From: Polytrichum commune
Taxonomy: Eukaryota; Streptophyta; Polytrichopsida; Polytrichales; Polytrichaceae
Direction: 5' to 3'
Assembly: GCA_950295325.1 (NCBI GenBank)
Contig: OX485807.1
Location: forward strand, 52,792,440 to 52,856,439
DNA length: 64,000 bases
The notes beneath the pieces were generated by a model that made no database searches, had not been told where the DNA came from, and was given only the letters and a program-made list of their open reading frames with translations. This document shows positions 12,401 through 24,876 of the stretch, in pieces; the stretch's first letter is position 1; every line of letters starts with the position of its first letter. The translations under genes were made by a program, and so were the position numbers.

Positions 12401-15400
12401 GTACTGGGTCTGAGGGGACTATGTGGAATGTCCATGGACCCACTAGCACCAACTTCGGCGGTATTGGGTCTCTGTGGACTACGTGCAGCAGGCTGTGGAG
12501 GTTGGTAGGTGTCGGGAATAGAACGAGGGGACTCCAAAACCACATCGACATCTTCGACCTCCTCTTCGACATCCTGGGCCTCTTGGATATCCTGATCCTC
12601 CTCAAGGGCATCCTGATCCTCTTCTTCGACATCCTGGTCCTCATCTTGGTGTTCTTCATCCTCCTGGTCCTCATCCTCCTGGTCTTCATCGTCAGCTGGG
12701 TCTTGGTCATCGCGGTCTTCGTCATCGAAGTCAAGTTGCTTCGCTCGTAGCGGCGAAGCACCGAGATCGCAGGCAGTCGACATATGCTCTTCCAACGGAG
12801 TCAAACCGCCAGGGGCATCATCGTCCGAGTGATGGGACGTGTGGGGGGATTCGCCATGGCTCTCGACGTCGGTATCCCGTTCACTTGGAGGCTCCACAGA
12901 CTCGTCATCTTCATCGTCAGGAAGATCTTCCACATCGGAGGGGTTTCGGTCAATGTCCATGGCCTCGATCGGTTCGCGATCTTCGACATCCTCCTGTGTA
13001 GCAACCATACAATGTCAACTATCATCTCATATAAAGGGGAAGTGAGAAAACGATGATTTTCATAAACAAGAAAGTAATTCATTAGCAATACTTACCAAAA
13101 GCAAGGGTGGATCTGGGTTGAGGTCAGGGTGAATGTGGCCATCGTGGGCTTGGTACTCATCTTCATCTTCGGCTTGTTCAGCGAAATCCTTCAGCTTAAG
13201 TACGCGAACACGTTGAATCAACGCGTCCAGAATATGCAAGAATGCCGAATCCATGTAGGAAAAGACGTTGTAATCGTGCATCTGGAAAATCAATGAGGTT
13301 AGATAAATGGAAGAGGGAAGAGGTGAAAGGGAACGAATTGAGATTGTTCAGATAGGTAGAACTCACCAACGCTGCAGCAACTGGTTTCAAGCCCCCAAAT
13401 AGATTGAGAACCATGCCTCCGGCGGAACCCATGTACTCCAAGAACTTAATATAGACCTCCATTCTGAGCTCCCCTCGATTCACTTCATATGTTAACTCAG
13501 ACCAATCCTTGGGTTTTACTTTGTATCGGCGCGAATCCGGGGCTAGCATTGGACATGCAATTACCTTCCACCTGGGAAATTTATCTGGGACAATGAGGTG
13601 GTCGATGTAGAGGGCAGGGGTTTGCCTCTTTCCAACTATTTCTTTGGGGTCGGCTATCTCCTCTGCAGGACAAGGGAAATAGAACGACGGGACGATCACA
13701 AACGTGTTGGGATGTCTGCGCATAAGCGACGACATGAATACGAGCGAGGCATCATGGCTACGCAAGTCGGAGATAATCATCCAAGCTGGAACAGATTTCA
13801 CCCCTGGTGTCCATTCCGGAGAGCACAAGTATTTAACCAAGGACTCCACAACTTCAGGAGGGATTGGTTCATCTACACATCCAGGGATGAACCTGAAGTC
13901 CAGAAACCCCGCGGCAATGGTGCTTCCCTCAATCCACTCAACATCACTGGAATCTTGTTTGGGAATCACCAATCGTTTCTTAATGGCATTATGTGACACC
14001 CACCGCGTGATCACTTGCCCTGTGCATTCGTTGAAATTTGTTTGCAGCCAGTCGCGAAGCAATCGGTCTAAAGCCGGTTGTACCGGTAAGGACTTGTTGT
14101 TAGTCGCCCTCTTCCTGTTCAACCACTCTGAAGTCGCAACCTGGTAGAGCTTTACCCATTTCGGCTTTGTAACTCCATGCTCCCGTTTGAATTTTGTCCA
14201 TACGTCGCGATCCAGGAACCCATTCCCCTCATCATCCTTCTTCCACAAGCCAACTTTATTGGGATCCCGCTTATCCAACTCCTGCAGCAAGATATTCTTC
14301 CACTTGCGGAAATTGCACCATGACTTCAGTGTCACGACATTGCTGTTCTTGCAAGGCCTGAGAGTGACACTAGGAACGTCGTCCTCTCCCCTCCCTTCTA
14401 AAAGCCGTCTCGCTGCCAGGTGAAAGTCTGGCTTTGTGAGTCCTGACATACTCTTGAATGTCTCCCTTGTAAGGGGTTTAGTCACGAAAGGTTTCTCCAC
14501 GAAGGGTGTTCCTGCCTTGGACTTCTCGTGGCGAGCTCGCAATTTTTGTTGAGCCTCCACATGATCCTCCAGGTATGTGCGTCCTGGCTTGTCCGGGTTG
14601 ATAAATAAGCCCTTCTCGTGCGACATGAACACTTTCTTCCACAATCTTGATGTTTCCTCAGGGGCCATAATTAACGTGAGTTCCGCTTTAAGATCGTTAT
14701 GCGTGATCCCTCTTGCGATTGCGGTGAATGATGCCTCCATGCTGGTAGTAAAGTTCTGCACATCATGGATATAGGATACATTGGTTTAGGATACAATGGT
14801 TTACAATGCCTGCATGATCAACACTTTAGGTGCGCCTCACCACTTTCACTCGATCGAGTGAAAGTGGTGTGAGGCCATGTCAACACTTTAGGTGCGCCTC
14901 ACCACTTTCACTCGATCGAGTGAAAGTGGTGTGAGGCCATGTCAACACTTGAGGTGCGCCTCACCACTTTCACTCGATCGAGTGAAAGTGGTGTGAGGCC
15001 ATGTCAACACTTTAGGTGCGCCTCACCACTTTCACTCGATCGAGTGAAAGTGGTGTGAGGTCATGTCAACACTTGAGGTCTGATGAATTAAGGGAGCAGA
15101 GTAACATACCTTCCAAGCCAATGTTTTCTCAGGGTCCTGTGTAGCCTCAGAGGCGTTCGCACGCTGCTTTTCGGGCTTGTTCAACTTCACCCAAACCCTG
15201 CGACAATACAGAATTTGTGTAGTCCATGTCGGTGTGAACTTGTTGAACGAGTTCGAATTGTTCAATGTATATGAAAGCCTGACGGTCATGCTCGGATCCT
15301 CTGTCCACACAATTGTGCAGGGCCACACCTTTAACTTCTCCTTGAGCTTCGGATCGGTATCTCGATGAGCAATTATTTCCGTAGATGCGGCTACAGTATG

Positions 15401-16531
15401 TTGCCCATTGATTATGGCGAATTGCATGTTCTTGATGTCATCCCATGTCATGCCTTCTCGCCATGTCTCACCTTTCTTGAACTTCGGCATCAAACACAGA
15501 TTGTGCTGAGGCCAAGCAGGCGGGGTTTGGATAAGGTAGTTCTTCATGAGGTTCACCCCACTTGGATCCAAAGGCCGCGTAACTTGATAAGCTTTTGCGC
15601 CCTTCATTTGTTTGATGGGTACACGGAATATCGATTCTGCGCCGAATGGATAAATGTGCCCAAAAAGTTGCAAAAACTTCTTCCTATCCAGAGCAGCTTC
15701 CTCAAGGCTGGGTTGTTGACCTTGCGATATAACTCGACCCTTCTCCGCTTGAGTCAAGACCAGTGGGGTTTCCTCATGCATAACAACGTCGGGCTTCATT
15801 TTCTTCTGCTTTGATTTCTTCTCGGGTGACAAAGCCCTCTTTGCTTTCTTTTTCCTTCCACTCCCGGCATCCCCAGCATCCCTCTCCGTGTTCTGAGAAT
15901 CTGTAGAAACGTGGGGCACCACCTCGTGAGGCTTCCTTCTCTCCGTCTCCAGTGATGCGGTTAGCTCTTCAGGTTTTTTCCCCTTCTTTGCCTTCGGCTG
16001 TTGTCCAATAGAGCTGCCACCTTCATCGGCCTTGGATTTCAGTATAACCTCGGCTTGCTTCTTCTTTTGCTGCCTTGATTCTTCCCGTGTAGCTGCCTCT
16101 CTACTGTTGATGTCTTCCAGTGTCTCCAACACAAAGTTTATGGCTCTTTTGGATATTCCAGATGACATCACCTTCTCTATCTCTTCCTTCTCCTTCGAAG
16201 GGAATGAGGCCATGGACTCATAAAATGGCACCAAGAGAAATGTATGCTTCTTGCAATCAATTGATAAAATTCTCTCTTCCACCCCCTCCATAACCGAAAC
16301 CTCTAGCCTGTCCCTCGCTCCCACATGAGCGATGGTAATTGGATTTCCAGGGTTCGGAATCCAACTATTGTTTACCTTGTACGTAAATATAAGCTCGTAC
16401 CCTGAAGATTTGTTTCTCTTGTTAATGGCCAGCGACCACTTCTGCAAATGAGAGTCTCTAATTACCCATTGAGCAGTTGGTCCTGTTTGTTTGACTCCAA
16501 CTATATCTGTCCAGAAAACAACTTTGTCCAT
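9499..16531 (-). CDS. ParB/DGQHR-like + degenerate methyltransferase-like + acidic + FCP1/HAD phosphatase-like fusion protein (7 coding exons)
   Basis: Exons: 16531-15110, 14755-13367, 13281-13096, 12993-11872, 11554-10889, 10697-10470, 10287-9499. Every exon is a multiple of three and every intron is phase 0, giving 1,933 aa. Residues 1-290: unrecognised, with a Lys-rich linker. About 295-450: ParB-like fold with NGQH at 375-378, the place of the ParB/DGQHR G-(Q/H)-H-R motif. About 800-999: C-terminal part like N4/N6 DNA methyltransferases (LNLFGG, then an MD...L..RV strand-helix), but no DPPY/NPPY motif seen, so probably inactive. About 1000-1595: acidic, Ser/Pro-rich, likely disordered. 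About 1672-1933: FCP1/NIF-type HAD domain with DLNG (Asp1696; second Asp replaced by Asn), WSS and VDD (Asp1840-1841). The ATG at 16529-16531 lies nine bases inside a TTGCAG acceptor, implying a 5' UTR intron. ParB-methyltransferase fusions are common in phages; the FCP1 addition is not one I know. Biological role unknown. Confidence 0.6.
10803..10900. repeat. 38-bp tandem triplication carrying a splice donor
   Basis: Three near-identical 38-bp units place the reverse-strand donor GTAAGC at 10888, 10850 and 10812. Only the rightmost unit (10883-10888) is joined to the exon 5 frame of the leftward gene; the other two lie in the intron after it. Confidence 0.8.
12294..12480 (-). repeat. 60-bp coding minisatellite in exon 4 of the leftward gene
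   Basis: Three nearly identical 60-bp units (period visible at 12301, 12361 and 12421) encode a 20-aa repeat around the words MDIP and SPLRPSTADVG in the disordered acidic section. The frame is kept because 60 is divisible by three. Confidence 0.9.
14822..15076. repeat. 62-bp tandem array with palindromes in intron 1 of the leftward gene
   Basis: Four units with a 62-bp period each carry the palindrome (left half CACTTTCACTCGA, starting at 14841, 14903, 14965 and 15027), here extended by flanking CAC/GTG to 32 bp. The array fills most of the 354-bp intron between exons 1 and 2. Confidence 0.9.
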
Positions 16532-16604
16532 GCCTCCTGCAATGGTATGTGAAATAAGTTAATCTTCAAACCACATTAATGCATCACTCAACTCAACATT
16601 AATG

Positions 16605-16626
16605 CTTTCACTCGATCGAGTGAAAG
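16605..16626. repeat. Single 22-bp palindrome 5' of the leftward gene
   Basis: A core copy of the palindrome (CTTTCACTCGA and its inverse) without the outer CA/TG pair, just upstream of the acceptor of the first coding exon. Confidence 0.9.
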
Positions 16627-16649
16627 TGAGCCATGGTTGTCCATGGCAC

Positions 16650-17235
16650 AAGCAGGCAGTCAGCACGCGAGCGCTGGTCCACTTTCACTCGATCGAGTGA
16701 AAGTGGACCGTGGCCAGCCATGGCTCTCAGGCAGCCAGCACGCCAGCGCTGGGCCACTTTCACTCGATCGAGTGAAAGTGGCCAGTGGCCAGCCATGGCT
16801 CTCAGGCAGCCAGCACGCCAGCGCTGGGCCACTTTCACTCGATCGAGTGAAAGTGGCCAGTGGCCAGCCATGGCTCTCAGGCAGCCAGCACGCCAGCGCT
16901 GGGCCACTTTCACTCGATCGAGTGAAAGTGGCCAGTGGCCAGCCATGGCTCTCAGGCAGCCAGCACGCCAGCGCTGGGCCACTTTCACTCGATCGAGTGA
17001 AAGTGGCCAGTGGCCAGCCATGGCTCTCAGGCAGCCAGCACGCCAGCGCTGGGCCACTTTCACTCGATCGAGTGAAAGTGGCCAGTGGCCAGCCATGGCT
17101 CTCAGGCAGCCAGCACGCCAGCGCTGGGCCACTTTCACTCGATCGAGTGAAAGTGGCCAGTGGCCAGCCATGGCTCTCAGGCAGCCAGCACGCCAGCGCT
17201 GGGCCACTTTCACTCGATCGAGTGAAAGTGGCCCA
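16650..17235. repeat. 75-bp tandem array containing eight 26-bp palindromes
   Basis: Eight palindromes start at 16680, 16755, 16830, 16905, 16980, 17055, 17130 and 17205, an exact 75-bp period. The first unit differs slightly; the others look identical. The spacer is GC-rich and contains GCCATGGCTC and CAGCGCTGG. The array lies upstream of the leftward gene, probably in its 5' UTR intron or promoter. As 75 is divisible by three, long open frames run through it on both strands; these are a by-product of the repeat, not genes. Confidence 0.95.
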
Positions 17236-18110
17236 GCGCCTCCAACCCTGAAGAGTGTCCGTACAGTCAGGTGTGAACGGGGATATTTCCCACCACTATA
17301 TCTTGAAATATACTTCGACTGTAAACTTCTTATTTCTATGTCTTTGACATTCAATGCAAGCCGGGAAGTGTACCTGATGTGTGAAGAGTATGGATGTATA
17401 TTTGCTACTCAGTCTCTGCTTGCACGACCTTCACTTGGAATCAACAATAAGAGCAGGAGTGGGGATTTTACATAAGTTCTGATTACTGTAGAAACCAATA
17501 CCATGTCTTGCTACATGGATCAAGATGGAGGTTATTTAATATTGTGTACAGGAATATGGCTAATCTGAATGCTTATGCTGCAAGGATTCAGGGGCCTGGA
17601 TTGAAAAAGAAAAACCAGAATGTGATTAGGTTCCAGTTGTAAATACCTCAAAAAGTGAGCATATCGAAGGAAAATTCAAGATGCCGATTGCACTGAACAA
17701 ATTTAGGATGCTGGGGGTGAAGATTTCAATGAAGCATAGCAAACAAACAATGTGGAACACGAAAATTGACTTAATACACTTGGAGGCTCCAGGTGCATAC
17801 TCTTTAGAAATCAAGAGTATCAGGGTGAACATCCCGAATCCATGGAGATGGAACAAACAAAAGAAGATTTCTTAATAAGAATTCAGGGTGCCTAATGTAT
17901 AGAAAAACGTCAAGCAAAATGCATTCAATGAAATAAACATAACCAGGATGCTCTTTGTGATATACTGAGTGGATCCCAGGTGTGGATGGCACTTCAGGAG
18001 GGTGGAGGAATGTGCGAAAAGGGAGATATGATGCAGATTGTGAATTGAAAAAAGGAAGATGCAGATTGTTGAGCAATGTGCATACTAGAGGCAGAGCTCA
18101 ACCACATTGG

Positions 18111-18190
18111 AGTGAACCAGGTGCATACTACAAGATATCAACCAGATTGGAGTGAACCAGGTGCATACTACAAGATATCAACCAGATTTC
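18111..18190. repeat. 40-bp tandem duplication
   Basis: Two head-to-tail 40-bp units beginning AGTGAACCAGGTGCATACTA. Weaker related words (AGGTGCATACTAGA) follow to about 18.26 kb and also occur near 17.79 kb. Confidence 0.85.
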
Positions 18191-20479
18191 AATGAAACAA
18201 GGTGCATACTAGAAGAGATCAACCGGATGGCAGTGAAGCAAGGTGCAAGGTGCATACTAGATCAGCAATTTCAATGAAGCAAGGAGCATAGACGAAGGCA
18301 AATGCATAATACACTTGGAGCCGGGTGCGGAGAGGGAGAGGGTGCACAATATTGCAACGGAAGAACCAAGAGGAGAAAACACTAGGATCGAAGAGGAGAA
18401 AACACAATGAAAGTGTTGAGCGGGGGAGGTCATTCTGGACCCAAGATTGGGAACGGCCACGTCCCTTCGCCCAAGTGCCGATGGTCAGGATTGTGCCGTC
18501 AATAATGGACGGCCCAGATCCTAGACGCCGGACCATGATGGGCGGACGAGTAGGCTAGGGTGTAGTTTCACCCGTTCTCATTAAGGAGGGTGTGGGTTAG
18601 TAGGAAGGGTACTTCCTACTAACTGTAGAGGGTATTGATTGCAAACTGTATGATGTTAGTTGGTGCTTTCACTTATGATTCACTTAACTTACCAAATGAG
18701 CTTTCGTCCAAATGGCTTGATTCCATCACAATGGTTCAATTTAGATATGATACGGCCACCGCCACCGCTTGGCTGGTACATAAACCGAAACCCCTATATT
18801 TGAATGGTATGGGGTTCAGTGAGGATCAAAGAGCAAACATCAAGAAGACACGTTTAAAAGAGTGTACTATGTATTGAAACGTTGATAATCTCTACTCTCA
18901 AAAACGATTCAGTTGAATGGACCTATATATATGCAGCTCAAAAATTATACATATACACATACATATTCATATACATATATATTTCACCACATGTAAGAAG
19001 GTACTACACCGTTTATGATGTTTAGTGTCAAGTGCACAATTTGCGAAGGGCCTAAACTAGATGCCGGCGGGGTCTCAAAGTGTCAAGGCTAGCCTACTAA
19101 TTGCCCATATGATACAATTCATCAACATAAGTAACATGTTTAAGCAAAAATATTAATTGAAAAATCTACATTATGACAGTGAGAGTAGCACATTGGAATA
19201 CTTTGGACGACAATTTAGCGCTCCCTTGTAGTCCAAATATTTCTTTTCTGAGCAATTTTGTCTTGAAATCATCATCAAAACCTTGAGTTTAATTTCCGAG
19301 TGAAAAATAAGGTGGGGTGATCAAACCTAAAAAGTTTAATTTGTTTACTAGGCCCTGCATTCAATAAGTATTGTTACATTGTTTATGGTGTTTAGTGTCA
19401 GGGAATAAATTTGAAGGGTTGCTTGTATTTCATAAGGAAGGGTAACTTAAAATTTTCCCTTTCAAAATGAAGGGTTAGCTCAAAAATTGCCCTTCATGTA
19501 TGTATTGAAATTTTTGTTCAAAGTGCACATTATCATGTTTATCATTTAAGCGATGTTCAATACTATTATAATATAAGTGAGACCAAACTTAAAGAACACA
19601 CATGGTGAAAAGATAGAATAATAATTTCAATAATGAAACATTGATGTTTGAGTATATTGAAACGGTACTGACATTTCAACATATTGGTACAGTCTAACCT
19701 TGATAATATCACAGCATCCGTTTCACCATAAAGTGTGATATAAGCATTGAAGGTGTCATATTTGATAATGTCACATTCTGAAGATTTGTGCATAATGTGA
19801 TATTATCAAAAAAAATAGGTAGACAATCAAAATAAAATTTCAATGTAAAAAAAGAAAATAACAAATACAAGACTTCAATGTTTTTACATGTAAACTCTAA
19901 TTCAAAATTGTGAATAACAGCAAGAGCACATCATAATCTGTCATTGAGACCAGGTAAAGACCTCTCACTAGAGACAAAGGAGCTTCTAATGTCACATTGT
20001 TTTAGTGATGTTTATTGTCCAACACCAATTCTAATGAGTTTGTTATGGATTTTTTCCATTCCTAACAACTCCTGGGTGTTGAAAATCTGAAAACCTTGGC
20101 TAACCATAAAATTCAAAACATCTTTAGCATATTTTTGTGCATGATCGCTTAGCTATACTACTTTAGACTCGTCATCACAGTGACTGCTATCAACAATCAA
20201 TGGGTCTTCTTCCATGGAATCACTAGCTTCCAATGTAGCAACAACAACAAAAACAACAACACAACGAATAACACCTGCACTGCAAACCAATTGAACTAAT
20301 TTAGCTTAAGTCGACACTTACTCTGTACCTAGACCAGCTCACCTAACCGTAGAACTTAACTAACATCCCAAATTACTTCACACAAGCCGAAACCCTCATA
20401 GACACATATTAGGTGAACACATGTGACGGAAGGTGGGATGCATATTAGAGGCCGAGAAGTCTTGCAGACCTTGGACAAC

Positions 20480-21110
20480 TAACCAACTAATTCAACTATC
20501 AGTTAACTAGTTGCCTTTCGTAACTATAGTTGTTTGTGATTTGACCTGCCAAAAAATGTAGTTAACTATAGTTGTTTTGATTTTGGTATGCCAAAAAATC
20601 TAGTTAACTATAGTTATATCTAGTTAACTAAAGTTGGGCACAACCTGTAGTGTAGTACCATGACAGATCATAGCATCTATATATTTTCCTTCTCTTTTAT
20701 TCAAAATTTAAATTTGGGACTTGATTCCAGTTGTGATCCGCACTCAATCAACACCCAATGAGCATCATGATGATGACTTCATTATGTCTAAGTTACTTAG
20801 AGTATAATGGGTTCTAGTCCTTCTTGGGATGGGCCTTCATGGGTGACAAACATAAGGTCTATTATAGAAGTTATGTAATATACGTTAATTCAAAAATGAA
20901 ATAACTTGTTGGTTGACTCCTTACATTTTTTGGAACTCTCAAGTTGTAGTTGGTTGAATTTTTTTCTAGTTAACTATAGTTGTTTTTTAATATGGTCTTA
21001 AATATTTCTAGTTAACTATAGTTGTTCTTCAAATTGGTTTGAAAATTTCCTAGTTAACTATAGTTGTTTTCTAATGTCTTGAAAAAACTCTAGTTAACTC
21101 TAGTTATTTT
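20480..21110. repeat. Interspersed AGTTAACTATAGTTG motif, cluster 1
   Basis: At least six copies of the word AGTTAACTATAGTT or a close variant, all in the same orientation, with irregular spacing and different sequence between them. Confidence 0.8.
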
Positions 21111-22399
21111 GGCAGTTGTTTAAGGTCTGAAGTCTTGACAGTGCCGTCCCATACAACACCTTTGAGTGCCGTGTATAGACAACACCGTTCAAAGTTGGTG
21201 CACATGGGCGGCTCATGACCATGTGAATAGCATTGCATTATCACAGGGGGCGGCTCATGACCCTTTTGGCTATTACAATCTGTCCATCCAACCATCACAT
21301 ACAATCCATCCATAATTGATATTATAACGTTCACACTACGGATTTTCGAGTATTTTGGAGTATTTTGGATGTATTTTGGATTTTGGATAGTGGCATTGTC
21401 TAGGATGATAGGGATAATAACAAGGGAGTTTTACACTAAGAAAATCGGTTTCAAACTTTAAGGTGTTCTATTACCAAGGGTGACATTATCAAGGTTAATA
21501 GAATGTATCAATGATAATCTCGAGGACAACAAGAAAGCAGTAGTAGAAAGATGTAAGAAATTCACAATCTAAATCACTCTTGAAATCTTCTATCCTTCAC
21601 GGACATTTATAGAGGGACCGGTGGCCTGTAGTAGGATCTTTAAATATATCTAGATTTCCCCTAAATTTAAGTTAAGGTACATATTATACCTATAACCGAT
21701 AACTTAAGAATTTCAGCATAGCATATCTTCGGTTATCAAGAAGGAGTTAATTTTTCTGCGTAGGAAAATAATGTCCATGATGAATGTCGAGCTTTTTTTC
21801 AAAATTGATTAAGTAAAGTTAGAATTACTACAAATTTTGCAAACATGAAAGTTGGTTAGAGTCCATAACCAACATATAGCTTCACCCATGACCGACAACA
21901 ACTATTTCGACAACTTCCCCTCCACGAAGTCATATGGTCCTCACGTTTATAATATAAAAACATCGACTTCTGCTAATTTAAGCCATGCGCGTTCATGCAT
22001 AGGTCTACTTGTCGGTGATGGGTGCGTTATCGGTTATGGGTGTCTATACCTTAGGCCTACGCGACGGTGTAAGGATGTCGTGTGTTCATTGTACTACGCA
22101 TAAGTTAACTTGGGTTGAACTTCTTTATTGCAAGGTGGTAAACTTTAAGGTTGTCTGTTGGTTATAATAACATAACAGATGTTATGTTATTGTTGTGTTG
22201 ATTATAACATATGGTGAAAGTGGGTGTCGCAAGGGTTAGCCCTCCATCCGATATTAATATTGTGCACTTTCATAAGCCTACTAGTAGGCAATCTGCTGGC
22301 AAGTATTCGAGACCTTCTACCACTAAATAATAGTGGCAACTACAACGCCACTAACTACACTAAGTGGTGAATAGTGGTGCGCAATAAACAATCCTCTCA

Positions 22400-22560
22400 G
22401 AACCTAGTTAACTATAGTGGTGCTTGATCACTAACCTATTAATGATTAGTTAACTATAGTGGTGCATGATTGCTGACCTTTAAGGTTTAGTTCACGATGA
22501 TATTATTTGTGCATGATCATTGACCTATTAATGATTAGTTAACTATAGTGGTGCATATAT
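22400..22560. repeat. Interspersed AGTTAACTATAGTGG motif, cluster 2
   Basis: Three copies of AGTTAACTATAGTGGTGC plus a degenerate one, partly embedded in a longer unit with ACCTATTAATGATT. Related to the cluster at 20.5-21.1 kb. Confidence 0.8.
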
Positions 22561-23307
22561 GTCCCAACCCACTCTAGTGATATTTAGTGTTAGATACACA
22601 AAATACGAACGCATACACTAAATATTAGTAACCCTAGATGAAAGTAAGTAACATTCATTGTGAACTCAAACACTAAACTTGGACTATGGTAAGTCACATG
22701 CCCAAATTTAGTGTTAGTAAGGATGTGAAAATTTCTTAACAAAGATAAGAGAAGGTGCATGGTCGTAGGGAGGGTGGTGGCGCATTTATGTCTAACACTA
22801 GTTATACGACTAGTGTCATACCAAATGTGTAAACTTCTTATGGGTATAATAATTATGCTTTGACAAGTTTACTCTCATCCATCAACATGTGGAACACTTG
22901 ACTCCCCAATGCATAGGTTTGTGGCCTTCGTCACGATGATATGATTCATTCAACGTCGGCTAGATATTAAACTCATTGTCTAGGGGTAACGTTTAGAACT
23001 TGGGGTTCAGGCATAGAGTTTTAGTTTTTAGAGTGCATGTTTAGGATGGAGGGTTGAGGCTTGTAGGTTGAATTGTAAGCATATTTATGCCAATATGTTT
23101 GAAATGTCACTATGTTACTTGACCCAAGATTGATCACTAGTTTAAATGGTGAAAGGTTAGTGACCATAACGTTACCCCATTTTTCAAAACACCACATTGG
23201 AGCTTCAAATGACCGTTCCATTCGTAATGGCCACCCTTGCATTTTGCACATAACTGAGCTCATTGGATTTCAAAGGCAGATTGGAGCCCACTAAATAACT
23301 TAACCCA

Positions 23308-23339
23308 TAAACCCCAAACCCTAAACCCTAAACCCTAAA
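23308..23339 (-). repeat. Short interstitial telomere-type run, CCCTAAA
   Basis: About four CCCTAAA units, the first degenerate. This is the standard land-plant telomere unit, but a run this short does not mark a chromosome end. Confidence 0.85.
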
Positions 23340-24589
23340 AAGTTCACAATTATTGCGCACTGGAGTGGGAGTGACAACACAACAATCAGTGACAACTTCA
23401 AATGTTTGACAATGTATGCCATATTTGCCAACCACCATTATATTAATTTCATGTAGTTTTCCAATCTAGTGCACGCCATATACTACTAGGCAGTTGTGTT
23501 GTCCAAAATTAATGCATAATCCAAATATACTCAAATCCCTGTTTCCATCAATTGAGGTAGCTCTTGGTTTGCTCTAACTCTAACTTAAGTTTGGATTCAA
23601 TTTGTCTCTTAGACTAGTAGCTCAAATAAATGCCAATGAATCTACCTACACCAATATTGGCAATTAGGTAGTCTTGCACTAATCTATTGGCATGTCACAT
23701 TACTTGATTATTTATTACCAGTACAACAAAATACACAAATTTTGTATGGACTTTAATTGTGATAGGAATGAACCAAAAAACTTAATATAAGGTTTTTGAT
23801 CCGAGTTTGACCTATGGAAAGTTGCTTGCGTAAAGAGGCGATGTAAGAGGCAACACAACTTTACCCATTTGCGAAGGCAACCTAATTACACGTACTAAGG
23901 TTATGAGTGTGGATGGAAGGAAAGTGGAGAGGTCATAAAGGGGAGATCCAATGGGTGAACTCCCAATTACGAACAATATAGGCACTTTCAACAATTGACT
24001 CCGACCATTGCAAGAGCAACTGCTTGGGCGTGAACTTTTGAAGACATGATGTGAAGATATGTGACACGTGGCATGCTCACAGGAATTTGCGGGAATGGCC
24101 AGTGTTGTAACTGCTTCCTACAGGGTCCAAGCCATGCATTTATTTGGATGCATTATTGCCACGAAGACACTTGGACACATGGTGATTAAGGTTTGAGGGC
24201 CTTATGTTCGCGCTTCTTAATTAAACACCTATATTTGTCACTAACGCAGATCAATTGTCCAAGAGTTGTATGCTTGTAATACGTGCAGTTATGAGGGAAC
24301 ACTAAATGAACACGTGTTAGGATGAGATTAACTTACGACGTGCTCAAATGTAGACAACGCTTTAAATTGACTAGTTTGATCAGCTGATTCAAATCATTTT
24401 AGAGTTCTTAGACTATGACTTAGCTATTGGACCTAACAAAATAATGTAAAAAGTGTGACCAATGGTGGAAGCAACCGATTCAGACATAGCACTTAATATG
24501 AATATCAAATATATTTGGGATTGGTTTTGTATCATGGTAGCCCATTCATTATTTGCTTCAAATGCAAACCAAAGTGGTACTTCGAGTAT

Positions 24590-24618
24590 AGGGTTTAGGG
24601 TTTAGGGTTTAGGGTTTA
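24590..24618 (+). repeat. Short interstitial telomere-type run, TTTAGGG
   Basis: Three to four TTTAGGG units, in the opposite orientation to the run at 23.3 kb. Confidence 0.85.
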
Positions 24619-24876
24619 AGTAGGCTGATGGGCCTCCAGAGGCTACTCAATCTTCACTAATATTAACCCACACATGCACTTTTCACCTTTCATTTAGGGT
24701 ATTGGACTAATTGTTAAATAGGGTAGAAGGGTCTAGGGTCAATTCGAGACGGCATCCTCAGATGAAGTTGGAGGCGCAAATTTCATATTCTTCCAATTTA
24801 ATTTATGAATTGTTGAACCCCATAAGCCCAATGGGGTTACTATAATGGGGTTAATAAGCCCCTTCCTAATTTGCTT

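Noticed and set aside
16650-17235. CRISPR-like appearance of regularly spaced palindromic repeats.
   Set aside because: The spacers are identical to one another, the setting is a plant nuclear genome, and no cas genes exist. It is a tandem satellite.
16608-17475. Long open frames on both strands across the 75-bp array (up to 280 codons).
   Set aside because: The period is divisible by three and lacks stops in several frames, so the frames are a by-product of the repeat; the peptide is a monotonous 25-aa repeat on either strand with no domain.
23308-24618. Telomere-type runs as a chromosome end or fusion point.
   Set aside because: Each run has only three to four units and the two lie 1.25 kb apart; such short interstitial runs are common in plants.
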